Assembly (NCBI GenBank): GCA_964612295.1
Contig: CAZTDY010000010.1
Location: 1 to 64,000, forward strand
Source of the DNA: CAYQJL01 sp964612295
GTDB lineage: Bacteria > Eisenbacteria > RBG-16-71-46 > CAIMUX01 > WJJG01
Reading direction: 5' to 3'
Length of the DNA: 64,000 nt
The translations under genes and the position numbers were made by a program. Under the pieces are notes generated by a model that ran no database searches, was not told the DNA's origin, and saw nothing but the letters and a program-made list of their open reading frames with translations. Below, piece by piece: positions 35,009 through 44,901 of this stretch. The first letter of the stretch is position 1. Each line of letters begins with the position of its first letter.

Positions 35009-35752
35009 CTACCCCTGGGGAGGGTGAATGGCGTCTTTGCGGACGAACAAACTCCACCAGAGCCCGATCATATTCACAAACACCCTGAACACACGCTGGA
35101 AGTTGAAGAATTGCGACTTCCCGTGCATCCGGTGAAAGTGGTGAACCGGCACCTCGGCGATACGGCCCTCGGTGAGACCGAACTTCGCCATCATCTCGAC
35201 GCAGATCAGGCCGGAGTCCTCGGTCAGGTGAATGTGCTCGCCGAAGAACGACCGGCGGATCAGCCGGAAGTCACAATCCACATCCCTGACCGGGATTTGA
35301 AACAGCGACTTGACGAAGTGGTGGTACACCCGGCCGACCACCGCTCGATACCAGGGATCGCTGCGCTTGATCTTGAACCCATTAACCAGGTCGGCGCCGT
35401 TGCGTTCCTGCCAGAGGAGCCTCAGTTCACGAACATCGTATTGAGCGTCGCCATCGGTGTAGAACACCCACTCCTTGGTGGCGGCCTCGAATCCGCTTCG
35501 AAGAGCCCCCCCATAACCGCGGTTCTTCTCGTGGGTTACATAGCGGAAGTGCGGATACCGTTCGGTCAATTCCTCGAGGATCTCGCCCACGTGGTCCGGG
35601 CTGGCGTCATTCACCACCACGACCTCGTAGTCATCGGTCAGCGTCGCGAGCACACGCGTCACCAGCACCACCATGCTGGCGATCGTTCCCCAGTCGTTGT
35701 AGGCGGGGAAGAATACCGTAATCGACTCGCTGGACTTCTCTTGCTGACTCAT
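35009..35752 (-). CDS. GT2-family glycosyltransferase (dolichol/polyprenyl-phosphate sugar transferase-like)
   Basis: A 247-residue GT-A enzyme, probably charging a polyprenyl phosphate with a sugar to feed the downstream GT-C proteins. VFFPAYNDWGTI is the N-terminal strand, VVVNDASPD holds the first acidic site, and YTDGDAQYD carries the DxD metal site. RDVDCDFRLIRR and EVPVHH match polyprenyl-phosphate transferases. No C-terminal membrane pair is obvious beyond a hydrophobic stretch near 225-238. First gene of the minus-strand glycan operon. Confidence 0.88.
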   Translation of the reverse strand: MSQQEKSSESITVFFPAYNDWGTIASMVVLVTRVLATLTDDYEVVVVNDASPDHVGEILEELTERYPHFRYVTHEKNRGYGGALRSGFEAATKEWVFYTDGDAQYDVRELRLLWQERNGADLVNGFKIKRSDPWYRAVVGRVYHHFVKSLFQIPVRDVDCDFRLIRRSFFGEHIHLTEDSGLICVEMMAKFGLTEGRIAEVPVHHFHRMHGKSQFFNFQRVFRVFVNMIGLWWSLFVRKDAIHPPQG

Positions 35753-36064
35753 TCGGCTACCAGATCCTCTCCATACCGAATCGATCGGTTCGATTCTCCC
35801 ACATTCTTAGCCGTCAGGAACCGGTCCTGTGGAGAAGTCCTGACGCTAGGGATTCGGGGCGCGGCTGTCAATCCTCGGGGAGAGGAATCTTCAGGGGCGG
35901 ATCGGGCAACTTGGTGGATTGGCGTGGGTTGGGACTGGAACTCATATCGGCTGGAATCGTTAGAAAGGCAGAAATGATTTATCGTTGCTGGTGAGCCTGA
36001 TAGTATGCGCAGACTGCGAATTCGATGAGGCTGACCGGTCTGTTTCCATCGGAGGTCTAGAGGT
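35753..36064. other. Intergenic region between divergent GT2 and SurA-like genes
   Basis: About 312 bp without a credible gene. A TAGTAT (36001-36006) could be a -10 for the plus-strand PPIase gene, but its -35 is poor. No promoter with both elements was found on the minus strand either. No repeat or strong hairpin is evident. Confidence 0.35.
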
Positions 36065-37858
36065 ATGCGTAGCGCTTTCATGACGTTGATCCTGTTGGTG
36101 CCGGTGCTCTTCCTGGTCGGCTGCGGCCAGGATCAGCAGGAACCGCAGGAGCGGCAGGATCGGGTGGGACAGCAGGATGATGGCCCGGTCGTTCTGACCG
36201 TCGGCGAAACCGAGATCCCTCTCAGTGCGCTTGAGCGTGCGTTCGAGGAAATCCTGGCCCAGGACGAGGGCTACACGCCCGACAGCACCTCCGCGCGGCG
36301 CTTCCTCAACCAGTACGTCCGCAAGACACTCATGGAGCAGATCGCGGCGGATTCGGTCAACTTCAACCCGCTCCTCGAGCACCGTGCAACCAGTTACATG
36401 GAGAACCTCATGGTGCACCAGATGCGCTATGAGGCCTACGGACACGCTGCAGACATTCCTGAGGAGGAGATCCGGCGCGTCTGGGAGATGGCGCGCACCC
36501 AGTATCGCTACCGGGCCATCGGGTTTGAAGCCGAAGAAGACGCGATCGAACAACTGGCTCGACTCCGGGACGGCCTCTCTTTCGACGAAATGGCCAAGGA
36601 GCTGGTCGGCCCGGACGCCGGTGGTGACAGCGGCTGGCAGACCACGCTGTCGGCGCCGGAGTCCGTGATCGCCACCCTCGATGATATGAGCCCTGAGGAG
36701 ATCGGGGGCCCGGTCGAGGCGAAGGGCATCTGGTATGTCTTCCAGTTCCTGGAGAAGGCGCCCAACCCATCCCTGTACACCTTCGAGGAGAGTATGCAGG
36801 GCCTGCGTATCCGGATGGTCCAGGATCGGGGAACGCGCCTGGTCCGCGAGTTCAATCAGGGCATCTTCGATAAGTACGAGTATGAGGCGAGAATGGACGA
36901 GGTCGAGTGGATCACGGAATTCTTCCGCGTGGAGACCAAGGACGTTCCGCGCTCCTCGGACCTCAATCTCAAGCCGGGGGAACGGCCCGAGGCCGTCATG
37001 CCCGATTGGCAGTCCTGTCCGCTGAATGAAGAAGAGCAGAAGGTGATTCTGAGCACCACCACGGTCGATACCGTGCGTGCGTTGCTCTTCCTCGACCACG
37101 TGCTCTCGCAGCCCTCGTTCAGTTGGCCGCGGTTCGATGATCCCCAGCAGACGATCAGCATGCTCAAGCCGCTCGTCCTCGAGCGCCTGAGTCGCGTCGA
37201 GGCCTGGGAACGCGAGTATGATCTGCATCCGGACATCGCCTGGAAAGCTAGTAAGCGCCGCAATCTGATTCTGGTTCGCTACCTCATGAGGCAGAAGATC
37301 CGTCCGCGAACGCGACCCACCATGGCCGAGGTGGAGGTGTTCTACGCCGAGAAGCTGAGGGCCGAAGGGATCGCCGAGGAACGGAGATACAGCCTGATCA
37401 CAACGCGGTCCGAAGAGGCCGCCGCCCAGGCGCGGGAGCTCTTTGCTGCCGGGACCCCTATTCAGGAGTTGCTGGTCGCGGTCAAGAAGACCGACCCAAC
37501 AACGCTCCTCGTAGGGGGGGCTGCGGGGCGGACCACAACGAGTAGGCCCAACATGAGTGCCCTCGAGACGGAGGTGTTCCGACTCGGGGTGGGTGGGGTG
37601 ACGGCGGTGCATCCGGTGGCGACCACATTCGGCGTCGCCCGTCTGGAGGAGGTGTCCGGTGGAGGTGGTGTGCAGCCGCTCCATGCCGTACTCGAGGATG
37701 TTACTAAGGAGTACATGGACATCAAGGCAGACGAACTCCTGAATATCTATCTGGAAGAACGCAGGCAGATTACCTCGATCAAAATCGATGAAGCGGTGTT
37801 TAAGGAAATGGACTTCACTCTGGGGGGTCAGACGGAGACCGGCGGTGCGGCAAGGTAG
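36065..37858 (+). CDS. SurA/PpiD-like periplasmic peptidyl-prolyl isomerase lipoprotein
   Basis: A 597-residue lipoprotein with lipobox LVGC (Cys 20) after a clear signal. An N-terminal SurA-like helical region (about 42-150) leads into a parvulin-type PpiC domain (about 155-245; RLRDGLSFDEMAKEL, then GGDSGW, then FQFLEKAP). A second, weaker parvulin-like domain lies near 440-535. The role would be folding exported or outer-membrane proteins. The C25 peptidase follows 29 bp later, so it may help that very large secreted protein fold (inference). Confidence 0.78.
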   Translation: MRSAFMTLILLVPVLFLVGCGQDQQEPQERQDRVGQQDDGPVVLTVGETEIPLSALERAFEEILAQDEGYTPDSTSARRFLNQYVRKTLMEQIAADSVNFNPLLEHRATSYMENLMVHQMRYEAYGHAADIPEEEIRRVWEMARTQYRYRAIGFEAEEDAIEQLARLRDGLSFDEMAKELVGPDAGGDSGWQTTLSAPESVIATLDDMSPEEIGGPVEAKGIWYVFQFLEKAPNPSLYTFEESMQGLRIRMVQDRGTRLVREFNQGIFDKYEYEARMDEVEWITEFFRVETKDVPRSSDLNLKPGERPEAVMPDWQSCPLNEEEQKVILSTTTVDTVRALLFLDHVLSQPSFSWPRFDDPQQTISMLKPLVLERLSRVEAWEREYDLHPDIAWKASKRRNLILVRYLMRQKIRPRTRPTMAEVEVFYAEKLRAEGIAEERRYSLITTRSEEAAAQARELFAAGTPIQELLVAVKKTDPTTLLVGGAAGRTTTSRPNMSALETEVFRLGVGGVTAVHPVATTFGVARLEEVSGGGGVQPLHAVLEDVTKEYMDIKADELLNIYLEERRQITSIKIDEAVFKEMDFTLGGQTETGGAAR

Positions 37859-37887
37859 CTTGCCGTCCGGCAGCGGAGGAGGCGATT

Positions 37888-40800
37888 ATGATGACCCCCT
37901 GGACCAGGACTTTTAGGCCCCGCCTGAATCTGGGCGGCGGCCGATGGGTGCTCGCCAGTCTTCTACTCTTGCTCTCGATCGGCGCGGGGGCTTTCCCCGG
38001 TCAGGCGCAAAGCTCGCCGGAGGATGTCGCCGTGCCGACCGCGTTCGTCGTGGCGCAGAGCGACGAGCAGGTCATCTTCGAGGTTCAATTTGGGCCGCCG
38101 ACACTGACCTCTGCTGGGGAAGGAGATTCCTACACCCGGGTCGAGATTCCCGGGCTGAGCTGTCCCTACGATCCGGGCAAGCCGCACCTTCCGATGCACT
38201 ACATCACGATCGCCCTTCCGCCAGGGACCGAGGCGCACGCCACGGTCATCGGGGGAACCGAGGAGCATCTGGCCCAAGGCCGTCCCCTGCCGATCGCGAC
38301 CGAGACCTACCTGCCTCCTTCGGAGGAGGCCCCCCGATCGGGCGAGGAGCCCTACCAGCATGTCATGGACTATCGCGAGGATGAGACAATCTACGGGGGG
38401 ACGTCCGTCTATCCCGAGCGGCGGGCTCAGGCCGATGGGTCGCGCCGGTGGCGGTTCCACAGGATCTCAACGGTGGCGTTGCATCCGGTGCGCTACGATC
38501 CGCAGGCCGGTGCGCTCTTCTTCTCGTCCCGGATGCGCATTCAGGTGCAGTTTGTGCCCACCGGTGGGGATCCTCTTGCGGAAAGAACGCGTCCCTACCT
38601 GAAGGCCGAGCCGCGGTGGGAGCCGATCTATGAGCGTAAGCTGATCAACTACGAGAGAGCCCGGAGCTACAAGAGGGCGCCGTTCGCCGTCCGTGCGCCG
38701 GAAAAGATGCTGCCGGACGAGAGCGAATTCGAAGTGCGGATTCGGGTTGATTCAACGCGCGTCTATGCCGTCCGCCACGAGGATGTCGAGGCGACGGGCG
38801 CCTTCAGCGGAACGCTGGACTGGGACGACCTGCGTTTGCTGGTCCGGGACTACGATCCGGAGGAACCGGACGATCCCTTCCAGGAGTGGGAGGTGTCCTT
38901 CCGTGCCGAGGACAACGACGAGGATGGCCTCTTCGGCACCGGAGACCGGGTCGTTTTCTACGGAGAGGATGCCTGGGACTTCTTCGACCTCCCGCCGGGG
39001 GAGAGGCGATATCTCAGACACAATGTCTACTGGCTGGTGGGGGGCGCCGGTCCCGGGGCTCAAATGGTCACGACGTCGGCCTGGCTTGACGAGGATGTCA
39101 GCCAGCCGGTCATGACCTATGAGCGCACCCAGCACTTCGAACAGGATCGTTACTACATGTCGGTGATGGCCCGCGGAGATCAGCGCGGCCCGCACGGGGT
39201 CTACGGTCCCTTCGGCATCCACACCGATCACTACAACTGGACGCATCCCCATTGGCAGGAGTCGATCTACTACCGGCCGATCAAGGTGGTCTCCGCCGAT
39301 CTGCCCGAGCTTCTGCTGATTCAGGACATCTGCGTCCACCTGCAAGGTCAGGAGGAGTTCGACGGCTACGGCGACCATCACACCCGGCTGTGGATCTCCA
39401 CCACCAGCCAGCCATTCGACACCACCTGGGCGTTTCCGGGCAATCCCTACACCGTGCCGGAGCTCAACGAGCGGACGCTCTGTGTCACCGGAGCCGATGC
39501 CGCCGCCACGCCGCTCAGACCCGGACGCAACTACTTCAAGTTCTACGTTCCCAAAGAAGGGGACGACATCGACGGCGTCGAGGGCAAGGGTCTCGGCCTC
39601 AACTGGGTGGAGATCACCTACTTGGGACTCACCCGGATGTGGAACCACGAGCTCACCGCGCCTTTCAAGGATTTGGCCGGCACTCAGCAGATCAACATCA
39701 GCAAGTGTGAGACGAAGGATATGCTGGCCTTCGATCTGACCGATCCGCTCACTCCCGCGGTCCTGGGGCTGGCGGATTCCCTCTTCACGGGGGAGGCCGC
39801 GCCCTATCAGTTGTCGGTTCAGCTGGATTTCGGAAGTGAGCCCAGCGCCCGCACGTTGTACTTCGTCGAGCGCGAGGATGTCCCCGAGATCGATCCCCAG
39901 TTCATCACCCTGCGCCGCGGCACAACGCTGAACGCGTTCACCGGGGAAGACTATGTGGCCATCTATCCTCGCCGGTTCGAGGAGTCGCTCACACCGCTTC
40001 TGGATCATCGTGAAGAGGTCAGCGGGCACAATGTGCTGCGGGCCCCGGTGGAGGATGTGTTCGACACCTACAGCGGCGGCCGGCGGCACCCGTACGCCAT
40101 CAAGAGCCTCCTGCGCGAGATGTGGCGGGTGGGCGAGACCCCGCCGGACTACCTCTTCTTGATGGGCGATGCGTCGAACGACATCGCCAGTTATACAATC
40201 GAGCTGAGTACCGGGAACGCCGATTCGAACTACGTGCCGGTCATGACGATTCCAGGGCACGCGTCCACGACCACCGCCTACCAGATCGTCTCGAGCGACC
40301 ACTGGTTTGTCGACAACCTGACCGGCGGTTGGGATGACGACATGACCTTCGTGCCGGACATGTTCGTGGCGAGGTTGCCCTGCGGGAACGAGGACGAGGT
40401 CGATCTGTCGGTGGAGAAGATCCTCGACTATGAGCGCGAGGATCATCTCGGCGACTGGCGCGCGCACGTCGTGCTGCATTCAGACGACGCCTTCTCCTCC
40501 CGGATCACGGGTCTGGGAGGGGCCGACAACTACACGCTGATCAGTTCCGAGTGGATCTTCCTCGACAAGACTCAGCGGTCCTACGACATCATCAGAAGCC
40601 ATCCGGCTTTCGATCACTATGTCATCGATACGGTCTACCAACACTTCGAGATGGACTCGGTGGTCACCCTGGGACGCTGCGTGGTCGATACGACCACCGG
40701 GCTCTGCCAGCGCGATGCCGACGGCAATGTCGAACTGGTTCCCTATCCCACGCCGGTGGACATGACCACGAACTGGGAATACGGATCGACGGTCGTACGT

Positions 40801-42261
40801 GATCTCCTGCTCGACTACCTTAACCAGGGGGCCTTGATCTGGGCCTACCAGGGACACTCAAACCACAAACTGATCGCGCATGAGCTCCTGTTCCAGCACT
40901 CGATCACGAGTTCGCCGGTCGACCGCCTCTCGAACGTGGACAAGCCGTTCATCTTTGGGGGGTTCGGATGCCACCTCGGGGAGTACGCCCATCATGAGGA
41001 GGGCTATCCGATCCGAGGGGACTGCCTGGCCGAGAAGATGCTCTTCTGCTGTTCGGGACAACCCCGGGGAGCGATCGCGGCGCTCGGGTCGACCGACTAC
41101 GAGTGGGTTCATCACACCTTTGAGTGGCGCGTGTTCCAGGCGATGTTCGGCACGCCGCCCATCGATGAGTTCGGGAACAGCCGCTGGCATCTGGGCGAGA
41201 TCATTACTGAGGCGAAACTGGATCTTCCTCCGAACGAAGAGGAGAGGATTACCTATACCCTGTTGGCCGATCCCGGACTGCGCGTGGGAATCGCCCCACC
41301 GATTCTGCACGTGGACTTGAACGGCGAAGCTTGGACACCGGGTGGAGACGCCTCCTACGTCAGCGCGCGCGACGACGACTCCCTCACCGTGCGCGTGCAG
41401 GTTTACGACGACAGTCATCTGGAGACCGGTCAGCTGCGGATCAAGGACTACCGGAACGGGGTCTACGATTGGGTGCCCGACACGCTCATCACGCTGGTCG
41501 AGTCCGACGACGACCGCCAGATGCTGGTCGAGTACAAGACGCAGCTCCTTCGGCGTCCCTATGACCTGATCGTGCAAGGCGTGGACTACGAGGGAAGCCA
41601 GCGCGAGGTGACCGCCACCATTCCGATGATCGTCGGTTTCTTCGAGGACATCGACGGGGAGTTGGTCGCGCTGCCCGAGACCGGAGCCATCTTGAGCGAT
41701 TCGACATCGCTGGTGCTCACGGTGCTCACGGGCGTCCACCTCGGAGAAGAGGACTTCGTGCTGCGGGTCGGTGGGGTTGAGATCCCCATTCTCTCGACGG
41801 AGTTCTATCAGGAGGAGGGGGGCGGCCTCTTCAACTGGACGGTGCGCTATGATGAACTGGGTGAGATGCCGCCGGGGGACGTGACGTTGGCGCTGGGCAT
41901 CGACCAACGCGACGGCTCCGAGGTGGTCGTGGCCTCGCAGGGAGCCGAGGTCGGCGATGAGATCCTGCGGTTCCGGTCGCAGTACTGGATTCCCAACCCA
42001 TTCAGCTCCAACAGCACATTGGTCTACGATCTGAGCTTGCCCGGGGCCAAGGCCCGGGTGCGGCTCTTCACGGTTTCGGGCTGGCGCATCCTGGAGGAGA
42101 AGGATCTTCCGGCGAGCAAGGGTGTCAACTATTTCCAGTGGAACGGAAGGGATGCCGACGGGGATCAAGTGGCCAACGGCCTCTACTTCTATGAAATCAC
42201 CGCCTGGGATGAACAAGGCAAGGCGATCAAGTCCGTCGACAAGGTGGTGCGCGCGCGCTAG
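37888..42261 (+). CDS. C25-family (gingipain/PorU-like) secreted cysteine peptidase with FlgD-Ig-like C-terminus
   Basis: A 1457-residue exported protein. GGAGGAGG precedes tandem ATGs, and a signal peptide ends near PGQAQS. A C25-propeptide-like N-terminal domain covers about 45-260, including PGLSCPYDPGKPHLP. The catalytic His is H990 in WAYQGHSNH and the Cys is C1028 in GGFGCHLGEY, 38 residues apart as expected for clan CD C25. Ig-like regions follow, and the last 90 residues (WNGRDADGDQVANGLYFY) are a FlgD-Ig/type IX-like sorting domain. It could be a sortase-like PorU or an extracellular protease. The presence of its own sorting-type tail favours the latter. Confidence 0.83.
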   Translation: MMTPWTRTFRPRLNLGGGRWVLASLLLLLSIGAGAFPGQAQSSPEDVAVPTAFVVAQSDEQVIFEVQFGPPTLTSAGEGDSYTRVEIPGLSCPYDPGKPHLPMHYITIALPPGTEAHATVIGGTEEHLAQGRPLPIATETYLPPSEEAPRSGEEPYQHVMDYREDETIYGGTSVYPERRAQADGSRRWRFHRISTVALHPVRYDPQAGALFFSSRMRIQVQFVPTGGDPLAERTRPYLKAEPRWEPIYERKLINYERARSYKRAPFAVRAPEKMLPDESEFEVRIRVDSTRVYAVRHEDVEATGAFSGTLDWDDLRLLVRDYDPEEPDDPFQEWEVSFRAEDNDEDGLFGTGDRVVFYGEDAWDFFDLPPGERRYLRHNVYWLVGGAGPGAQMVTTSAWLDEDVSQPVMTYERTQHFEQDRYYMSVMARGDQRGPHGVYGPFGIHTDHYNWTHPHWQESIYYRPIKVVSADLPELLLIQDICVHLQGQEEFDGYGDHHTRLWISTTSQPFDTTWAFPGNPYTVPELNERTLCVTGADAAATPLRPGRNYFKFYVPKEGDDIDGVEGKGLGLNWVEITYLGLTRMWNHELTAPFKDLAGTQQINISKCETKDMLAFDLTDPLTPAVLGLADSLFTGEAAPYQLSVQLDFGSEPSARTLYFVEREDVPEIDPQFITLRRGTTLNAFTGEDYVAIYPRRFEESLTPLLDHREEVSGHNVLRAPVEDVFDTYSGGRRHPYAIKSLLREMWRVGETPPDYLFLMGDASNDIASYTIELSTGNADSNYVPVMTIPGHASTTTAYQIVSSDHWFVDNLTGGWDDDMTFVPDMFVARLPCGNEDEVDLSVEKILDYEREDHLGDWRAHVVLHSDDAFSSRITGLGGADNYTLISSEWIFLDKTQRSYDIIRSHPAFDHYVIDTVYQHFEMDSVVTLGRCVVDTTTGLCQRDADGNVELVPYPTPVDMTTNWEYGSTVVRDLLLDYLNQGALIWAYQGHSNHKLIAHELLFQHSITSSPVDRLSNVDKPFIFGGFGCHLGEYAHHEEGYPIRGDCLAEKMLFCCSGQPRGAIAALGSTDYEWVHHTFEWRVFQAMFGTPPIDEFGNSRWHLGEIITEAKLDLPPNEEERITYTLLADPGLRVGIAPPILHVDLNGEAWTPGGDASYVSARDDDSLTVRVQVYDDSHLETGQLRIKDYRNGVYDWVPDTLITLVESDDDRQMLVEYKTQLLRRPYDLIVQGVDYEGSQREVTATIPMIVGFFEDIDGELVALPETGAILSDSTSLVLTVLTGVHLGEEDFVLRVGGVEIPILSTEFYQEEGGGLFNWTVRYDELGEMPPGDVTLALGIDQRDGSEVVVASQGAEVGDEILRFRSQYWIPNPFSSNSTLVYDLSLPGAKARVRLFTVSGWRILEEKDLPASKGVNYFQWNGRDADGDQVANGLYFYEITAWDEQGKAIKSVDKVVRAR

Positions 42262-43661
42262 CCGGCTGGTTGAGACCAGGGCAGGCGCACCTGGTTCTTG
42301 CCGCCGGCCTTGGCGTCCAGGACGAGTTGATTCGCCCTCGACCAGATCTCATCACGCGTGGTGCCCTGTTCGGGAAACAGCGCACCGCCGATCGAGATCG
42401 TGACCCCCACATCGATCATCGAACCGTTGAGGTTGGGTACGCGCACGCCGAGATTCGCCGTTGCGAGGCGCAGTCGCTCGGCCACCATCGTGGTTTCCTC
42501 GGGCGAGGTCGGCGGGGCGAGCAACACGGCGAATTCCTCGCCGCCGTAGCGGGCGATGACGTCCGTGGTGCGCAACGTGCGTTTCACCACGTCGGCCACT
42601 TCCCGAAGGACCCGATCTCCAGCATCGTACCCGTGCCGGGAATTGAACAGCTTGAAGTCATCGATGTCGATGAGCAGCAACGCGAACGTCTGGCCTTTTC
42701 GTTTGGACCCGGCCAGCGTGCGGCGGAGCTGTTCCTCGAAGAATGCGCGATTGTGCACCCGGGTCAGAAAGTCGATCGACACAGCCGTCTGCAGGGCGAC
42801 GGCATAGTTGAGCTGCCGCTGCAGGTGTCCGGCGAAGAAGCGCAGGCGCGCGAGACGCTCGGCGTCGAACCAGAAGCGCTTGGGCGTCACGAGCGAAAGG
42901 ACCACGCTCCAGGGGGGGCGCCGTTCGCGAAGGGGAACGAGCAGCGCGCTACCCTCCGAGAGGGGACGTTCGGCTTCCGGGAGCAGGCCGAGATCGGGCA
43001 GGTAGAGCGCTTGATCATGGCGCCGGGCGGCCTCGATCACCCAGGAATGCCATCGGCGCGTCTGCTCGCTCAGCCAGGGCGAGCCTCCGGCGGGATCGGC
43101 CGGCCCGGTGCTTGGGAGATCGGATCCGGGGAGCAGCTCCATTCCTTGGGCAATGCCGGCCGGAGCGGGGAGGTTCTCGGTGAAGCACAGTGCCGCCGGC
43201 ACCTCGAGGAGCGTTCTCATCAGGTCCAGCATCCCCGCGATCATACCCTTCAGGTCGGAGCTTTGCTCGACCGAGGAGAAGAGGCGGCGGCTCTGATCCT
43301 CGAACAGATGTGCGATCTCGCGATCCTGAAACCGTGGCGGCGGGCCCAGCGAGGGCTGGAGCGGCACGGGGATCGAAGGCACGTCCGAGGTGAGCAGCGC
43401 CGGCAGGCGATACAGATGGCCGCGGCGAGGATCACCGGCGAGGAGCGGCTCGCCCGGGGCGTCGACGGCGCCATCGCGCAGGAGCAGGCGCCCGGCCCGC
43501 ACGAGGTGCCTAAGCAGTTCATGGGCCAAGAGCGGGTAGGATTCACGGCAGCCCAGGCGCAGCATTTCCTTTACCAGGACCGCTTGCTGCGCGTCGAGGA
43601 GGCCGTCGAGCAGGAGCTTCTGCAGGAGCTCCCCATAGGTTGTCCCGTACCGCTCTGGCAT
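42258..43661 (-). CDS. Diguanylate cyclase with GAF-like sensor region
   Basis: Makes cyclic di-GMP. The C-terminal GGDEF domain (about 300-460) has RYGGEEFAVLL as active site and RTTD five residues before it, a canonical inhibitory I-site. LIDIDDFKLFNSRHGYDAGD is the metal region. A GAF-like segment precedes it, and the first 90 residues match nothing I know. The start is uncertain: ATG 43661 (467 aa) is chosen because upstream sequence lacks a ribosome site, and ATG 43703 is the alternative. The stop shares a CTAG with the convergent C25 gene. Confidence 0.82.
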   Translation of the reverse strand: MPERYGTTYGELLQKLLLDGLLDAQQAVLVKEMLRLGCRESYPLLAHELLRHLVRAGRLLLRDGAVDAPGEPLLAGDPRRGHLYRLPALLTSDVPSIPVPLQPSLGPPPRFQDREIAHLFEDQSRRLFSSVEQSSDLKGMIAGMLDLMRTLLEVPAALCFTENLPAPAGIAQGMELLPGSDLPSTGPADPAGGSPWLSEQTRRWHSWVIEAARRHDQALYLPDLGLLPEAERPLSEGSALLVPLRERRPPWSVVLSLVTPKRFWFDAERLARLRFFAGHLQRQLNYAVALQTAVSIDFLTRVHNRAFFEEQLRRTLAGSKRKGQTFALLLIDIDDFKLFNSRHGYDAGDRVLREVADVVKRTLRTTDVIARYGGEEFAVLLAPPTSPEETTMVAERLRLATANLGVRVPNLNGSMIDVGVTISIGGALFPEQGTTRDEIWSRANQLVLDAKAGGKNQVRLPWSQPAG

Positions 43662-43831
43662 GCTGCGTATCTCAAGGATGTTTCGGGCCGGGAGGGGGTG
43701 CATCCGTGCACGCTCGAACCAGCCGAACCGTAGGGTGTTCCTGCACCTACCTCCTTCGATAGTACGCGTTCTGCAGCTCTGCTGACAAGGCTGCCGGCGC
43801 AACTGGCTGCTGGAGCGGTCTTTGCACCCTC

Positions 43832-43859
43832 TTGACCACAGGCCGATCTGTGATAGACT
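43832..43859 (+). promoter_or_regulatory. Promoter of the ptsN-vanZ-aspS genes
   Basis: TTGACC (43832-43837) and TAGACT (43854-43859) are 16 bp apart, and TGA directly before the -10 adds an extended element. The leader of about 105 nt includes a CCCCGG-CAATCGG-CCGGGG hairpin around 43928-43946, without a U tract. Confidence 0.55.
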
Positions 43860-43970
43860 CCCTTGGCTACCGCCCGCATCGGTCAGCCGGTGCGTCTTTT
43901 CTTTAGAGGTGGTTGGGCTCTGAGTGCCCCCGGCAATCGGCCGGGGCTTCAATAGAGTGGGGAATCGGGG

Positions 43971-44477
43971 ATGGGACTCGCAAAACTGCTCAGACCGGAG
44001 TTTGTGCTCCTGGACGGACCGCCCGTCAGCAAGGGTGAGATCATTCGCGCGCTGGTCGAACCGCTGGCGGACGCTGAACTCGTGCAGAGTGTCTCTCAGG
44101 TGACACGGGCGCTGCTCGATCGGGAACGGGTGATGAGTACCGGCGTGGGGGGCGGCGTCGCCCTGCCGCACGCGCAGAGCAGCGCGGTCAGCAGTTTCGC
44201 GGTGGCGATTGCCCGGCCGAAGGAAGCGATCGACTTCCAGGCGCTCGATGAGAAACCGGTCCGACTCGTGTTCCTCGCGGTCGGTCCGGAAGATCGCACC
44301 GGCCTCATGCGCGTGCTGACGCGCATCTCCCGGCTCCTCTACACCGGAGACCTCCAGAAGCGGCTGCTGAAGGCAGCCACGGCGGCCGAGGTCGTTGAAC
44401 TGATCGCGGCCGAGGAGGAGAAGTTGGGAGGAGACGCGCCACCGATCTTCCCCGAGCGGCACGGGAGCACAACTTGA
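43971..44477 (+). CDS. PTS EIIA (PtsN/fructose-type) domain protein
   Basis: A 168-residue single EIIA domain. The phosphorylatable histidine is H67 in GGGVALPHAQS, preceded by RERVMSTGVG. Such stand-alone EIIA proteins act as regulatory phospho-carriers (nitrogen PTS). No PTS permease is nearby. Its TGA overlaps the TTG start of the VanZ-like gene. Confidence 0.87.
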   Translation: MGLAKLLRPEFVLLDGPPVSKGEIIRALVEPLADAELVQSVSQVTRALLDRERVMSTGVGGGVALPHAQSSAVSSFAVAIARPKEAIDFQALDEKPVRLVFLAVGPEDRTGLMRVLTRISRLLYTGDLQKRLLKAATAAEVVELIAAEEEKLGGDAPPIFPERHGSTT

Positions 44478-44890
44478 GGGATAGCCTGGCGGATGCGCAG
44501 CCGAGGATCGCGTGGGCTGTTCTGCTCATCTATGTGGGGCTGATCTTCTACGCGTCCTCTCGTTCCTATGTGCCCAGTCCGCAGCAGATTCCTCATTGGG
44601 ACAAGGTGGCCCACCTCATCGAATACGGGATCTTGGGATTCCTGAGTCAGCGAGCCGCGCGGCTGACCTGGCCGCGACCGGAGCGGTCATCGATCCTGCG
44701 CCGCGGTCTCCTGACGCTCGGGGCCGGCATCTGCATCGCGGCCGCCGACGAGCTGTTTCAAAGCTGGGTTCCCAACCGGGAGCCGAGCGTGGCCGATCTG
44801 GCTGCCGATGCAGGCGGGTTGGCGATCGGTTTCTTGCTCAATCGCCCCTTGCGACCGGACAAAGCGACATCCGCAGGCGAGAGGGAGTAG
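44474..44890 (+). CDS. VanZ-like membrane protein
   Basis: A 138-residue protein with four hydrophobic spans. It starts with TTG 44474, which overlaps the ptsN-like stop (TTGA). The family signature is WDKVAHLIEYGILGFLSQR, with ADELFQSWVPNREPSVADLAADAGG downstream. VanZ-like proteins are found in many envelope loci and lack a firm biochemical role. Confidence 0.85.
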   Translation: MRDSLADAQPRIAWAVLLIYVGLIFYASSRSYVPSPQQIPHWDKVAHLIEYGILGFLSQRAARLTWPRPERSSILRRGLLTLGAGICIAAADELFQSWVPNREPSVADLAADAGGLAIGFLLNRPLRPDKATSAGERE

Positions 44891-44901
44891 AGAAAGGGGA
44901 C

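Noticed and set aside
35960..37684. 574-residue minus-strand open frame opposite the SurA-like gene
   Set aside because: It is antisense to a gene with a lipobox, PPIase domains and ribosome site. Long antisense frames arise from high G+C; its protein shows no coherent domain.
38752..40479. 575-residue minus-strand open frame opposite the C25 peptidase
   Set aside because: It lies wholly inside a convincing 1457-residue gene and has no recognisable motif or ribosome site.
42258..44462. Longer 734-residue version of the diguanylate cyclase
   Set aside because: The first 260 or so residues are antisense to the ptsN-like gene and its promoter region and lack protein character; the start is placed near 43661.
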